A stretch of 64,000 bases of DNA from Vespa crabro. Its lineage: Eukaryota > Arthropoda > Insecta > Hymenoptera > Vespidae. Under the pieces are notes generated by a model. It made no database searches. It was not told the origin of the DNA and was given only the letters and a program-made list of their open reading frames with translations. Positions 25,872-39,641 of this stretch are shown piece by piece (position 1 is the first letter of the stretch; each line of letters begins with the position of its first letter). The translations under genes were made by a program, and so were the position numbers. The stretch spans positions 8,687,662 to 8,751,661 of the forward strand of contig NC_060957.1 in assembly GCF_910589235.1 (NCBI RefSeq). The letters are read 5' to 3'.

Positions 25872-26108
25872 TCATTCGAGCTCAGTTAAGAAACATTCCT
25901 CGTTGAAAGGATAACTTGTAAAATCGCATTCGTACAATTTATCGTGATCCAATTTGCGCACGGGCGTATGTACGAACAGATTTTCATTCCAAAGGGTGAA
26001 TCTTATTAAGTTGTAGAAGGGGTCCCGATCTTCGACTGTACAGGTTTCTTTCAAATCGAGTTTCACATTCGCTAAACCATACTTCTTTCGGTTAGACGAC
26101 CAAAATCC
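25872..26108 (-). other. Unidentified short open frame, possible exon or gene fragment
   Basis: On the minus strand a frame of about 79 codons without an ATG runs to a stop near 25872. It has a mixed, protein-like composition, including LANVKLDLKETC, DPFYNLIRFTLWNENLF and YECDFTSYPFNEECF. It lacks the low-complexity look of nearby spurious frames. I recognise no family. An acceptor-like pyrimidine tract lies upstream, but no partner exon was found. It may be a pseudogene or transposon fragment. Confidence 0.2.
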
Positions 26109-27609
26109 CGATAAGGATAATTTCCATTAATAAAGAAATACAAAAAAAAGAAGAGAACGATTTCATTATTCGCCACGATTATATTCATTTTTCACAGTAT
26201 ATATGCACAGATTTTGAAACCATGATTAACCATCATCGATACTTACAATTCGACGGATCACGTATCTACGATGATAAATTTACTCGTCTATTAACATACC
26301 TATAATTAAACGTCATTTTATTGTCCATCTCATCATAAAAATCATTTTATCGTAAAAACCTGAAGGATACCAACGAAGGAACGGCTGAAGGAACCGTTCG
26401 TAGATGGTAAATCGAGGGGGGAACTTGGTTACGTTCCAGAAACGGAGGGTGACACGCATGCGTGCCCGAGTATATCGTGCGCGTGGATACACGAATCGTG
26501 TGCGAGTACACGTATCTCGCGCGCGCTAAGCGGTATAGTAGAGAATCACCTAGCTTTCTGCCTACCAACCTACCTATCCACGCAATGACGCAGCCATCGT
26601 AGCACGGTGGTAGCACGTGCTTAAATCCGAGCAGCTGCCTGTTTACAACTCCCGGGCAGGAAGGATATTCGCTTTCGACCCCCACCGCCACTTCCTTCCC
26701 ATCTTATTCTTCTCGCACGAAGAATCCCCTTCTCGCTTTCTTCCTTTTCCTCCCATGTGTCTCGTTCTACGAACCGATACGGAAATCATCCTCTTCGCGT
26801 CTCTTTAGATCTCCTTTCAAATTTTTCTCTTTATTAAATCCTAGAGGAATGGTAAAGGATGAGGGGTATGGATATATTCTACGGTAAAGAGCGCAAAAGA
26901 AAAAATCATGAATTTATTTCTTCATCTTATAGTATATATATAATCTTTATTTAAAATAAATTCATACGTACCTACACGTGTTTATTTAAGTATAATGTAC
27001 GTATGGTACGGTCGAGAAAGGGATGATTCCTCTTGAAAAAAAAAAATCCATTGAAATAATCCATACACGTGTACGGTTTGCCAAATGTATGATCACACAC
27101 ACACCTATACGTGAATCCGTACATACGTAGTATGCATAGTATATGATGTCCAATAAAAGCGCTCGTGTCTTGAATCCTTCTACAAACTCTGATGCACGAA
27201 CACTTACGCTTATAATATAAATCTATATAAATATGTTCTAATAGAGAAGAGTCTTACTTTTTATGAGACTCGTAAAAAAAAAAAAAAAAGGAAAGAAAAA
27301 ATGTAAACTTACATTTCTATCAGAATGTGCATCATATAAGATGAAGAAGATAAGGAAAAAGAGTTAAAATCTGAATACTTGGATCCAGATAGATCAGATA
27401 GTTTGGAAAGCGATCATGCGAAGACTAAATAAGATCGGAAAGCATCGAATACCACCAGTGGACGAAAGCGTTGGTGTCTACCTGCTTGCTAGTATGAAAA
27501 AAACCGCGAGGAAAAGCAAAGGAGGGCAGCGAGGCGCGGCAGCTGTGGGCTTCACCGCAACATCTGGCGGCATCGGATATTTATTCGGCGATGCCACGCG
27601 CCACTTCCA

Positions 27610-27830
27610 CTTCTTCTTCTTCTTCTTCTTCTTCGTCTTCGTCTTCGTCTTCTTTGCCTTTTCTATATATCTCTTTCTCTCTTTATCTCGTGGACGCACG
27701 TGCGAGCCGTCATTTCCTTTTATCTACGGGATTCTAAGCTTTTCCGGCGATTTGATTTCTCCTCGGATGCTTTTCTTTTCTTCTCTTCTCTTCTCTTCTC
27801 TTCTCTTCTCTTCTTTTTCTTTCTTTTCTT
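27610..27830. repeat. TTC and TTCTC simple repeats
   Basis: TTC units (about 27610-27655) and then a CTTCT/TTCTC pentamer run (27776-27815). Noncoding. Confidence 0.8.
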
Positions 27831-30800
27831 TTTTCTCTTCACATTGATGGAGCCACTCGAGGCACGTTTCTATCGTGGCACGCGCGCCACGTCCGATTGT
27901 CACGACGACAATGCTTTCTCCCCTTCCAATTTCTTGAAAGATGCGAACGAATGCTCGTTCGAGCGTCAGGAAAAAGGAGCATTGAATTTTTCCTTTCAGA
28001 ACAAACGTGGACGGAATTTCTTTTCCGATTATTCGACTCCTAAATTCTAAGCTGTCCTCTCGATCACGTTTCTCTTTTTTAAATGGTTTCTAAATTGCAA
28101 GAGAGCTTGAAAATCTATTTTCTTTTGGATAATAGGAAATATATTTTAAGTAAGGTCAGGATAACTTGTATAGATGAACGGTTAGTTTTTCATCCTGAGA
28201 TAATGAGAATCAAATGAAAAGTTCATTCGCGGAGGAGTTGCTTTCATTCGATTCGTATTCGTCCAGACCTTGATACGGACCGCGAACATTCCCACGACAG
28301 GAAGACTGACATTAGGTTTCCTGCCGAGTGCACGGACCGGAAGATAATTTCTTTCCAAGCCACTAAGTCCTACCAGTGAAGAATTATTCTTCCTTACGAT
28401 ACCGCTTCTTCCTCCTCGAAATTTCTCCTTCTGCCAACATGGCCGAATGAACATTTAAAAATGAATTTTCTACCTTTAATTTATTCTCATTAATTTAAAA
28501 ATATCATTGAGTTTGGTTCATTTTCAGTTAAAATATTATTCTATTCAGAAACAGTATCAATGATACTTATCTGAACTTATATTTATAAATATTAATCTAT
28601 TAAGTTTCGAAGATAGAAATTGAAGGGAAGATTAACATCTATTAAAACATACCGAATGTGAAATAAAAGAAATAAAATTTAATGGCTCCTCCGAGCAAAG
28701 TCGGACTTCTCCTTTATATCATCCGGATGTACGCTTGAAGCCGTCTCTTCGAGGTATTCCCCTTCGTTCTGCGTTCAACCTACATGAAACGAGGATCGTC
28801 CAGGTTTGTAACTTTTATGGCTTTCGTAGGCGCTTACATTTCACCGCGTAGACCCATTGTGAAAGCTGTTCCTTTAAATGATACCATTTTAAATAGACCA
28901 GTTCTTTCTTTTAATTGCCAGTTCAAATAAAAGAGGTAATTGCCAGTTGTCCTTAAGAGTCGTAAAATATTGTCTCTTAAACTTATAAAAATGACTATTT
29001 TTCTGTATATGTATTTTTTATGATAATAAACTTATTAAAGGCGCTACATGGATTTATATAAAGTATATCTCAGAACATAAACTGTACTGGTGAATTCAGC
29101 ACGTTAAAATAAGAAAAAACGTTCATATTAACATATGCTCAACATAATCCTATGTCCGATTGTTTCCAAACAGTTGTTTTTATATTACATTGATTATTTA
29201 CCTGCCATTATAAGAAATTACTCAAAGTGACTACCTTCAACTCGAATATTAATTTCTAGACCTCTTATTAAGATTCTAACTTGTTCAAAGTTATCTGGTA
29301 TTGTAGAAATTTATTGGCAATACTCAATAAAATAATACATTGCTGGATTATCTCAACGTTATTTATTGTTCTTTTGTATAAAATAATTGCTTTAAGTCTC
29401 CCCACAAATAAAATTCTATTGAATTTAATTTCAACGACCAATTAATTGGTCCTCCATAATCGATCCTCGATCACCGAAGGTAATCACTTCGGATAATTTC
29501 TGTAAAGGCAAGTAAAAATTAATATAATACATAAACGACTTTATCTAAGAAATAAGTTTATATCGGAAATATGTTCATATGAACTTTTTTTCTTATTTTA
29601 ATGTATTGAATCCATTAGTGAAGTTATACCCACATGCTCTGAAACACACAGCATATATGAAATTGATTAGAAAGTAAATCTGTATGTGTTAACGAAAGTG
29701 AAGTATATAAATTTGACAAGTATTATTTGGACCATGAGGTAGGCCAAAACGAAGGGTTGCTTTCTTCGGCAAATAGTAAGCGAAGTGGAGGCGAAACTGC
29801 TTGTTTCGTTGCCACGAGACTGTAGATACGCGTAAGGAAGCGTAACGCCTACGTAGAGCCGAGCCTCTGACTCGCGACTTCCGGTCAAGCGGCAGGAAGT
29901 ACGCTCGGTGCCTCGCCGTCGCTGACGCCGACTTAGCCGACGACGCCGATGTCTTTAGTCCTAGCCAAGAGCTATAAAGTTTCTTTTAACGGTGTCCTTT
30001 TAATAATTCTTCTTCATCCATTCAATCGCATTCTAGATTAATTCATATTCCTTCATGTATTTAGGATCATGGAGAAATTCAGAGATTATTTTGAAATGTA
30101 ATTAGTATTAAAAGAGAGTTTGTTATATAGTTAATCAGTTGTGTTATTTAACAAGTATATTAATGCTAGAAATAAAATGCCTATGAAGAAAGCATGTTAA
30201 CGGACAAAATTAGTTCACTGTGATACTTCATTGTAATCTCAAAGATCTGAATTTCTAAACAGCTTGCTCTGTCTGTGCACTAAATTTTACTTAAGCTGAA
30301 TCGAAAGCGTTCCCAACAACGGTAAATTAGCTAACCCAACCTAAGTACGGGAAACATTATGTTCTATCTACGTATTTACGAATCTCCCTCGAAATGTTAC
30401 TTTGCGATTACGAACGAGTTTCAGAATTCTCAAGTACTTTACTGTTTCGATGGAAATAATTTAGATTTCAAAAGAAACGTAAACTTTTAGTCCGGTTTTC
30501 AAATCATTTGCCACGTAATACAATAAAAGTGACTATTACAATGTATTACAAAAGGTTTATTCATATTTGTGAAAGAAAAGAGAAAAAAAAGAAACTAGAA
30601 AACAATGATAGGTGTTGTCGAGGTGACACAGATTTGAGTGTCTGCAATCAAGAGGAAAGAGAAAAAAGTGAACAAAACCAAAAAAAAAAAAAAAAAAGAA
30701 AAAGTAAATCATATCCACTCACGAATGCGTGAAAACCACAAATATGCGCTGCGTGATGACGGATTCGAGCAGAGGAAGAGAAACGTATGGACTAAAAATT

Positions 30801-31498
30801 TTGGGGAACGGTAAGGCGTTCATTTTTTGGCACGAAGCTTCAGCAACGTAGCGTGACAGAACATAGAGAGGAGAATATCCATACGCGTGTGGCCCTTGTC
30901 TACATAAGATACGTATACTTACGCATCTACGGTATATACTCTCGTGATACACATGTTAGGTACCATAAGAGAGCCCGTTCAAGCTGTAGAAGGGTCGGAG
31001 GTTCACCGTTTCACTTGGCTAATTCCGTTCGCTCGCTCGTTCGACTCCGCCGACGTTACTTCTTTCCCTTCGCACGCCGAAATAAAAGCTTTAATTTCGT
31101 CTTGGCCAGCCGCCGTTCGTAATTGGTATAGATACCGACGATGCGAAGCGAACAAGCGACTCGACTCGCACGGCCGATTCCAGCACGGTTCTCTACCGGC
31201 CGATCGAAGGAAGAGATCGCCAGACGACGAGGAACATTCTAATTGCCCCTGAAGAATATATATAATTACAAAAACCTTCAAACTTCGTTTACAACGAATT
31301 CAAGATTTTTAATATTATCTTATTACCTCTCCTTTTTTATTTCTTTCGTTGTCACTGTTGTTCTTTCTTTTCTTTTTTTCTTTTTTCTCTTTTTATTCTT
31401 CATTCATGATCGACGATAACTCGCTCTCAATTAGCGATCGACAAAAACCTTGCAAATGAGGAATAATGATAAAAACCAATTAATTATCTTCGCAAAAC

Positions 31499-31536
31499 AT
31501 ACTGGAGATTATATATTACCATATAATCTCCAGTAT
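31499..31536. repeat. Perfect 16-bp hairpin
   Basis: The arms at 31499-31514 and 31521-31536 are exact reverse complements (ATACTGGAGATTATAT and its complement), separated by the 6-base loop ATTACC. No adjacent gene explains it. Confidence 0.85.
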
Positions 31537-32876
31537 ACTATAGATTACGATCTTTCCGAATGAAATACCGAGAATCAAGCGATACAGGAAGTCCTTCTCG
31601 CGAATCAACAGGTGAATCGTCCGCTACTGGAATGTTCTGAGCATGTTTTCATTGGCCAATTCAGCCAATTACAAGAGCACCAATTCTTACCGGTCAAAGT
31701 TTTAAAAGCGCGATATAATCCGTTAGATTACTTCTTCGAACTTTCGATCATAAGGATCGGCGTGCCTTTGTGAACTCGAGAATTTTACCGATTGGTGTCT
31801 TTCTTTCTCTATTATTCTTATTTTTTAAATCGGTAATACCAAAACTCGTACGATTTCATTGATATCTTATTTCGTGAAATGAAAAAAAAAGAGATACAAA
31901 AAAAAACAACGTTACATATTCGCAAAAGAAAAATTAACATAGAAAGTTGCACGGCTGGTAAATCTCGGCCAATTATACATTTACGAAGAGTCGTTCTAAA
32001 TTTTATACACGTATTTTAACCGATCGGTTCTCTTTACTCGTCACGCTTTTAATTTAAGAGCGCGTTACATTGTCTCGCGTGTGTTCTCCGTTACTCCCAC
32101 CACAACTTTCCTCGAAGGAACGTAACGACTTTCTTTTAATACACCGAACAAGAATATCGCGGATACCAGGATAACGTCCGTTTGTGTAATATCGGACACT
32201 CGAACGACTCGAAAAGAAATCCGGAAAGAACGAGGTGGACGACCTTGCCCACAGGCATGGCTATGGATACCTCTAAATTAGATCATAATACCTTCAAGTG
32301 TCTATTCGTAATCGGATACATTACGAATTGCCAGCTAAGAATCTTACGCGATGAGTATTTGATCTGAGTCATCTAACGTGTTTTCCTAAAACATTACTTT
32401 TAGTTTTTCAAGATATCGAAAGCATTAGAAAGAACAATGTTCTATGATCGATAAAAAATTAATTCGAAAAAATTAACGAAGAAAATTAATCAATAATAAA
32501 TACTCAATTTCAAACAAATTCATGTTAAAATATGTATAACAATTTTTATTGATTTATATAAAATCGAATCGACAGAGTCGAAGCGTTGACGAAAGAGAAT
32601 AGTCTTGATCTTTTTATAAAAAGAAAAAAAAAACGAAATAAGCAAAAAAAGATCGAAGAGAGATATTTCAGGGTAGGACGTGAGGTGACTCACCCTGCAT
32701 AAGTAAAAATATTCAAGATGAAAGATGCAAGTGTAGATGATACTCGAAGTAATTGGTCGAGGATTAAAGTCGACATATACGTCTGTATATATGTACATAC
32801 ATACGTATTCACAGAATAAGGAAGGTAATAGAGAAAGAAAGAGTGAGAGAAGAGAAAAGGAGGGGAAGAGGCATTG

Positions 32877-32892
32877 CACCTGAGAGCAGGTG
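32877..32892. promoter_or_regulatory. Paired E-boxes CACCTG and GCAGGTG
   Basis: CACCTG at 32877-32882 and CAGGTG at 32887-32892 face each other with four bases between. The second has the GCAGGTGC context preferred by proneural bHLH dimers. Confidence 0.3.
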
Positions 32893-33306
32893 CGTCGCAA
32901 GGTCTCTGTTCTCTCTCTTTCTCTCTTCACCGCTTTTTTTCTCTCCCGCAATACCTCTCAACGATCAGTCCGATGCACTGTACACAGGGGACATTAAGCC
33001 GATCAAGTATGGCAATTCGATTTCCAAGTTTATTTCGGCTTATTTTTTTCCTTTCTTTGTCTCCACCCTCCTGATGCACCCGCTATCTTCAACTTTCTCC
33101 TTTGTCCTTCTTTCTCCCTTCTCTTCGTCCTTTCATTGCAACCTTTGACACAGATTAACCTTCAGAAAGGTGAATAAGGATGTTGTAATTACGTATTATA
33201 TCTCTATAGATAGGCACACATGTACATATATAATCTTCCTTTCGTATATTAACGAAATTATTCTGAAATTAACGATTTAATAATAATAAAAATTTTCGAA
33301 TAATTT

Positions 33307-33510
33307 TTATTTCAACATTGAAATATTCCAAAACTCGTCAGAACTTTGAAACAATTGATAAACAGGTAAAGTACTAATGGGGTTAGGAAAAATGTTAGGG
33401 CCACCATCAGGCATCAAACGTAAGACGAAATCCGGCATACGATCGGCTTGAATCCAATCACGCAGATGACGACGCTGCTTCACCGGCAGCTGCAACTTCG
33501 TACTTGCGCA
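33307..33510 (-). other. Unidentified short open frame with atypical codon use
   Basis: The minus-strand frame ends at a stop near 33307 and contains QLPVKQRRHLRDWIQADR, FVLRLMPDGGPNIFPNP and ISTLPVYQLFQ. Its first half prefers CTG, CGT and CCG codons, unlike the AT-rich surroundings, but the frame opens just after a stop and has no ATG near its start. I cannot assign a family. It could be a decayed insertion or chance. Confidence 0.15.
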
Positions 33511-34195
33511 TCAGTGAACATTGCCTCCAGCTTTCGGACCTTTGCTGTCACACCAGTAAATGTACGGATTTGTACTTGCTAAGTTCGAGGCCATAATGTG
33601 ACTCAATTTGCAAAAATAAAACATATATACGTACGTATTAAAATTGCTCGAATCTTCGTCTAGTCATTATAGAAAATTATTGGTGATAAAGTCGTGAAAT
33701 ACACGAAGCTAATAATTTAACGATATATTGATTTGTAACTATAACGATTGCTGTACTATGTGTTCCACATTGATATTCGTTATTATCGTTGCTTAGAAAG
33801 CGATTTAAAGTGAAAGAAGATTATTACGTTTTGTTCCGAAGAAAATATGATATATTAGCGATATATTGCGACATGTGAAATCTATTGTCTGACAGCCTAT
33901 TGACTATTACTACTATTGATAAAAGAGAATATTCAAGGCGATGCTTCGCAAATGCATTTATCGATACATTCGCGATCACTACTAACCTGGATCAATTTAT
34001 CCCTGCAATAAATAGACAATGAATTATCGACTGATACGAAATAATCTGCGTAGTTGTTTATTCAGTTTTATACCCAATAAATTCTCGAACAAATGTATGC
34101 GCATAATGCACGAGAAAGGACGCAGAAATTGAAACGTCAACAGATAAAATACGATGTACGATGTACAATCGCGCGTGCGCGCGAAGACTGTTTCG

Positions 34196-34201
34196 TTTAT
34201 T
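34196..34201 (-). terminator. Candidate Ino80 polyadenylation signal AATAAA
   Basis: AATAAA on the minus strand, about 0.5 kb past the Ino80 stop codon. A second copy is at 34057-34062. The cleavage site itself cannot be seen. Confidence 0.35.
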
Positions 34202-34694
34202 GCTAATATAAATACCTTTCTTTTACAAAGTCGAATTTGCGCAGTAGTGTCTCGCATAACACGCGTAAAAAATATCGGCCAACCGAGACCAGCGACGGAA
34301 TATTGCTAAAACGATACTAACGAGTCCGGATCGACGACGAGTCATGAGCAAATGGAAGGGAATGAACAACAAAAATTGGACTCTTCCTCATCGTTACTCA
34401 ATCATAACGATTAACATTTCGCTCACGACTATCACTTTTTCCTTCCTAATCAATAAAGTACTGCGTTCCTTGTACACTATACCCTAAATACGTGTACAGG
34501 AACGTCTAACTTCGGTTACATTAAAGTAGATGTATTGCCGAATAACCTCGTACTAATTTGTACAATACGAGAACTTAGAAATTTGGCAAGAATTCTATCC
34601 CTGTAACCAATCGAATAATCGATGTTTTAACTCCAGGATCTGTCATGCTTAATAGCCACATTGAACGAAGATTACACAACAATCTCACTAATAA

Positions 34695-36900
34695 TTAGGA
34701 GGATAATCTTCGTGCAGGTGTTTGTTCACGTTGTTTCTGTTGTTGTTGTTGTTGTTGCTGTGTATAAAATCCGAAAGGACGCGGATCATCGGATGTAGAT
34801 GAAAAACACGCCGTTGTACTTGGTGCTGACATTGATGTTGGCGAATGTACAGATGAACCAACGACTCTTTGCAATGATTTATGTTGAGTTACACTCGAGA
34901 TTGTTTGATGAGATCGTAGGGGAACGGGGAGAGGACGTTGCACTTTTTTTCCATGATGATGCCCACTCGGGATACGATAACCTTGATGTCCCGGACCACT
35001 TGGTCTCAATCTAGGTCGACCTGGACCACGACGAATTGCTGCGGTTCCGCCTCTACCTGGTAATGGACCCAAAGAACCGACTGGTCCTAAGGGCCCTACA
35101 GTGCTAGGACCATCACCGTCAGTCGATCCTGTACATCCTTGCGATCCTATAACAATAACCGATTCGCAAATATTTATGATGTATCACGAGGTACTTCATG
35201 TTTTAATAATATCAACCAAAAATATTGATCACTTGGTAAAAGATAAGTAAATAGGTTTATGTAAATCTGTTAAACACTATCGAGATTGTATTATGATAAT
35301 TTTGAAGATTGCAACGTCAGTTTTCTGGACAGTAGCCCCTTTAAAATATCAGTCTACAGATCAATTTATTCATCGAAAAGAAATATTGTAGAACCATTCG
35401 GTTCGTGCCAAGGCATCTTTTCTCAGCATTCGTAAGGTCCGGAGAGACAAGATATAGTCTGGAATAAAAAGAAAAGATTGAGAAATATAGCGAAGATAGA
35501 GGAAGGCGGGTGGAGCGACAGGGTCGAAGGTCAGTAGCCGCACGAGGACATAGAAGGAACGTGTCTCGGCTGCCTTCTCCTCCCCTACTTTCCTTTCTAT
35601 ATAGTCCTTTCTTCCTTATTCCCATCCAAATCCTTACGCATTCCATGGCACGTCCCAATCCCATTCAAATTGTTCTCCTCGACTGGAGGACTCTAAAGTG
35701 GACACTCGACGATGGGAAAGAGAGGAAAAATACGAATTCGTGAATTTTCGATGAAAGCACGGATCGATGTTACTCCTTGTTCCGATTACATTAAATCGAT
35801 TTAATAGAACGATTTATTAGTTGAGAAAAAAAAAGAGAAAAAGGATGAAAGAAAATAAGCGATATTTGTTTTGCCAACGTTTGTAATTGTGAAAAATTAA
35901 CAACGAAGTAGCTACTATCGGATTAGACAAAGAGAATGAGAAAAAAGGTGGGAAAGGAGCTTGTGATCAATGATTGAACGCAGTTAAGATTCCACGAGAT
36001 AATAGTGGAAGGATAGGATAAGGAAGGGTTGAGTCAGCCGGACCGGCGGCATTCCGCGAATCCTCGCGTTCCATTCGCTTTCAGCTATGTCGAATCCACC
36101 GGCAGCTTCTTTGTGTCCTTCGTTCTCTATCTCGCTACGCGAGAATTTCGCCCACACGTACTTATATCGAACTCTCCTGGTCTTCGCGTACCGATACAAA
36201 GAGAGATAAATAAAATAAGAAAAAACAAAAAAAGAAGAAGAAAAAAGTCCAAGCACGTCTAATAAAATTTAGCGACTAATTAGTTACTTACCAGATTAGT
36301 TCTTCTCTTTATCATCTTGTATTATTTAATTTTTGTGAGAGTTATTTTTATTTCGTGTCAAACCTAATTCATTCTAATATCTCTTTCTTCGAACATTCAT
36401 ACTTACATATATATGTTTACTTTATTGCCCGGTATAGAAAAATAATAAAATCGAAGTGTACGATGATACGATGCGGTACGATATGGCACGGTACGGTACG
36501 ATACGGTATGGTACGAGTTGGCGACAAAACGCGACGGAATAATTCGCAAATCCAATAACTTTTTCACATTTATTTGCATCACGACAATACATTTCAATAT
36601 GAAGGGTTACGTAAATAAAGCGGTCACGATAAGGACGTTGTTCGTGATAGGTATTTGAACTATGAACGTGTCTCAATCGTTGATTCGGCTTCTTTTAAAA
36701 CTTGTATCTCTTCCAGTATATAAATTAATATTAAAATATTTATTTCATAATAGTTTAATGGCGATCAATCAAAAGTAATTTAAATGACTGATCAAATTTA
36801 AAAACGGATTTTAAAAAGCTTAACATAATCAGATAAATAAAAGAAAACATTGATGAAGATAGAGAGAAATACAGAGAAAGAGAATTACAGAAAGAGAATT

Positions 36901-36992
<92 letters not shown>

Positions 36993-37896
36993 TGGGAAAG
37001 ATGTAAGCAAGTTCCGAAAACCTAAGAAGAGCATCGATCACAGCTGTCGCCTTCGCTCCGCACCTGCTATTGTCCGTTCGCCTTCCAGTCAACGACAAGT
37101 GAGAAACCGACCCCTTTCCTTTTCGTGTATGTAGCACGAGCATACGCGCAGCATACCGAATCAACTTCGGTCCACGTGTCGTTACGTGAGATCATTTACC
37201 CGTCTTGTTCCTCCTTCGAGTCAGCCGCTCATAACACGATGCACCGAGAACAAAGTCTGCTGACAAATAAGATTGCGTTGATCTCGAGTGCATCAACATG
37301 TGCTACGACATCATCATCATTCGATTCCTCTCGCAAAATGCATTGATTTTTTTCCATTAGGAAACTTCTCATAATTTTTATTTTTTATTTTCTTTTTTTA
37401 TTCCTTTAAAGCTTCTCTTTGATTTATTTATTTATTTTTTTTTTTATTTATTTAATCCTTATTATTATTCACTTGTTACTTTACTTTTTAAATTTGATTT
37501 TCAAGAGTTTATTTACTCTTCTTTACTGTAAAAATATGGATCAAGCGAACTATTTAAATGGAACAAGAAAAATACGATTGTAGGGATGAGTCATGACACT
37601 TTCTCCATAGGGGTAAGAGGAAAATGGACCGACTTTGAGGGGGTACTTTCGGATTTTGCCCTATCGCTAAACTCTAAACGTTCCCCTCGGCACTTGTGCG
37701 CACATGTGCTCGCGAGGGAATTTCGTTGATCCACACTTCTATCGAAGGGATAAACGCGAATAAGGGCCCATGGGCGTATTTCGTTTGTGCACTGCAAAAT
37801 CCCACGAGAACCTGACCAAGTGTGGAAATAAGGAACAAGAGAAAGAGAGATGAGAAAGAGAAAGAGAAAGAGAAAGAGAAAGAAAGAGAGAGAGAG

Positions 37897-37935
<39 letters not shown>

Positions 37936-37940
37936 AAGAA

Positions 37941-37990
<50 letters not shown>

Positions 37991-39592
37991 GGACTTAAGC
38001 AAAGGGACTGATAGAGTATAGAAGAGTCAGCCAGGGATTAACCCTACATTAAAACGAGGGTGCGTCACGAAAAGCCATTTTCACGAAACTATGATTTTAT
38101 CAAGTATGTTAAATTATGTAAATTTATATGATTATAATTATGAGTTCGTTCGTTCGTTCCTTCCTAAATTTTCATTTCATAATCCAAAGGATATATTAAT
38201 AATTAATGAGAAATTTTTTAAACGATTAATTAATTTCTCTTTTAATACGAATAAAATCTTACCATGTTGCAAAGATTGATCACCCTGAGAAGACACACTG
38301 CTAGTTGTCGTTGAAGATGATTGAGATGTAGTGCCTGTACCTTTCGACGAAGAATGAAACAGGAAAATGCCTCTACCTTTTCCACCGACTGGTCCACCTC
38401 TTCGAGAACCCCGTGGCCTTCCTCTTTTACTAGTACCACGAACACTTGGTCGCATTCGTCCGCTAATATTTCCACTCATTACAAAATTGTGACCAAGATG
38501 TCCAGATTTTGTCGATTCTCCAAACTGATTAACACAAGATTGTCTAGAATCAGCATTTGATCCTATCACAGGACCGTCCACGTCGACGACTAATCCTTCA
38601 TTGCTCGTTTCGTCCTATCATTAAAAATGAATTTCTTATATAATGAGAAATAAGTATTCATTGTGAAACTGGTTTCATTATACAAACCTCTGACTTGATT
38701 GGACTAGCAGGAACGCTATGTTCTTCAGGAATGTCGACTTGTTGATGATTGTTCTGATGATGCGTTTGTATCGAATTTATCACTTGTTTATTGTCATTTG
38801 AATTAACTTGAGAATTATCAGTGACTTTATCGCCATTGGTATCCATCAAACATAATCTCTTCGAATCATCATGCGAAATCAGTGACTTTGAAGAAAAGAT
38901 CATTAGAATAAGGACGTAGTAAAGATAGCACATAATTGCATGTAGAAAGAAAAAAGGAAGGAAAAGATATACGTACAAGCGATAAAAGAGAAAGAAAATA
39001 TAATGGAAAGAAGTGCGGGTGATAATAATGTAAGGGTGTCTGTCTCACCTTGACCGGAAACGTGGTTAACTTCCTCTTCCTGTCCCTCTCCTTGTGGTGC
39101 AGGCTCGACTCAAGGCGAGCCTCGTCCACGTGCGGCTTTCTCTCCTCGCTCCGTTGGCTATCTAAAATATATGGATACAAATTTATAGATAGATATGTAC
39201 CACATTCCGTTACTCCTCTTATTATTATTCGTTAGTAAGGCATTAGCATAACCTAATGAGCATAATACTATTGTGCATAACCTTCCACCCAATTTATTCG
39301 TTTATCATTTTTCGTTCAACGATCCACGATGTATAACGTAAGATATATTTCTATTGTGTGTGTGTGTGTGTGTGTATATATTTATATATTTATATAATGA
39401 TAAACCAAAAGACACAATAATAAAGAGTGATAAAGAATATTCTTTTAACTTATAATTATACTTACATTTCGCCTCAATCTCTTCATCATCCAGCAAAAGT
39501 GAAACTACCTCCTTTGGCTTGAGAGTATCCGGCTTGAAGTTCCCTCCGCTTATTACCATACGTTGTATCTGTAAGAAAATGTATGTTAGAAA

Positions 39593-39641
<49 letters not shown>

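Larger units (their letters stand above)
7300..34194. other. Gene-poor upstream region of Delta
   Basis: About 27 kb lies between Delta exon 1 and the 3' end of Ino80, both on the minus strand. I found no exon chain, domain or RNA gene in it. It holds microsatellites, a MITE (12240-12659), CRE, Su(H)-type and E-box motifs, and several GC-richer islands (about 8.7-9.4, 22.3-22.5, 23.0-23.4, 26.4-26.8, 29.73-29.97 and 30.9-31.25 kb) that could be enhancers or noncoding exons. Two short frames without relatives I could name are listed separately. Part of it may be an unrecognised 5' UTR intron of Delta. Confidence 0.55.
35147..38262 (-). other. Ino80: Last Ino80 intron (3.1 kb)
   Basis: It is far longer than the other Ino80 introns, most of which are under 150 nt. 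It carries GA microsatellites (36906-36989 and 37846-37985) and a degenerate GGTAC-type pentamer array (36458-36516). No coding exon was recognised inside. Confidence 0.75.
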
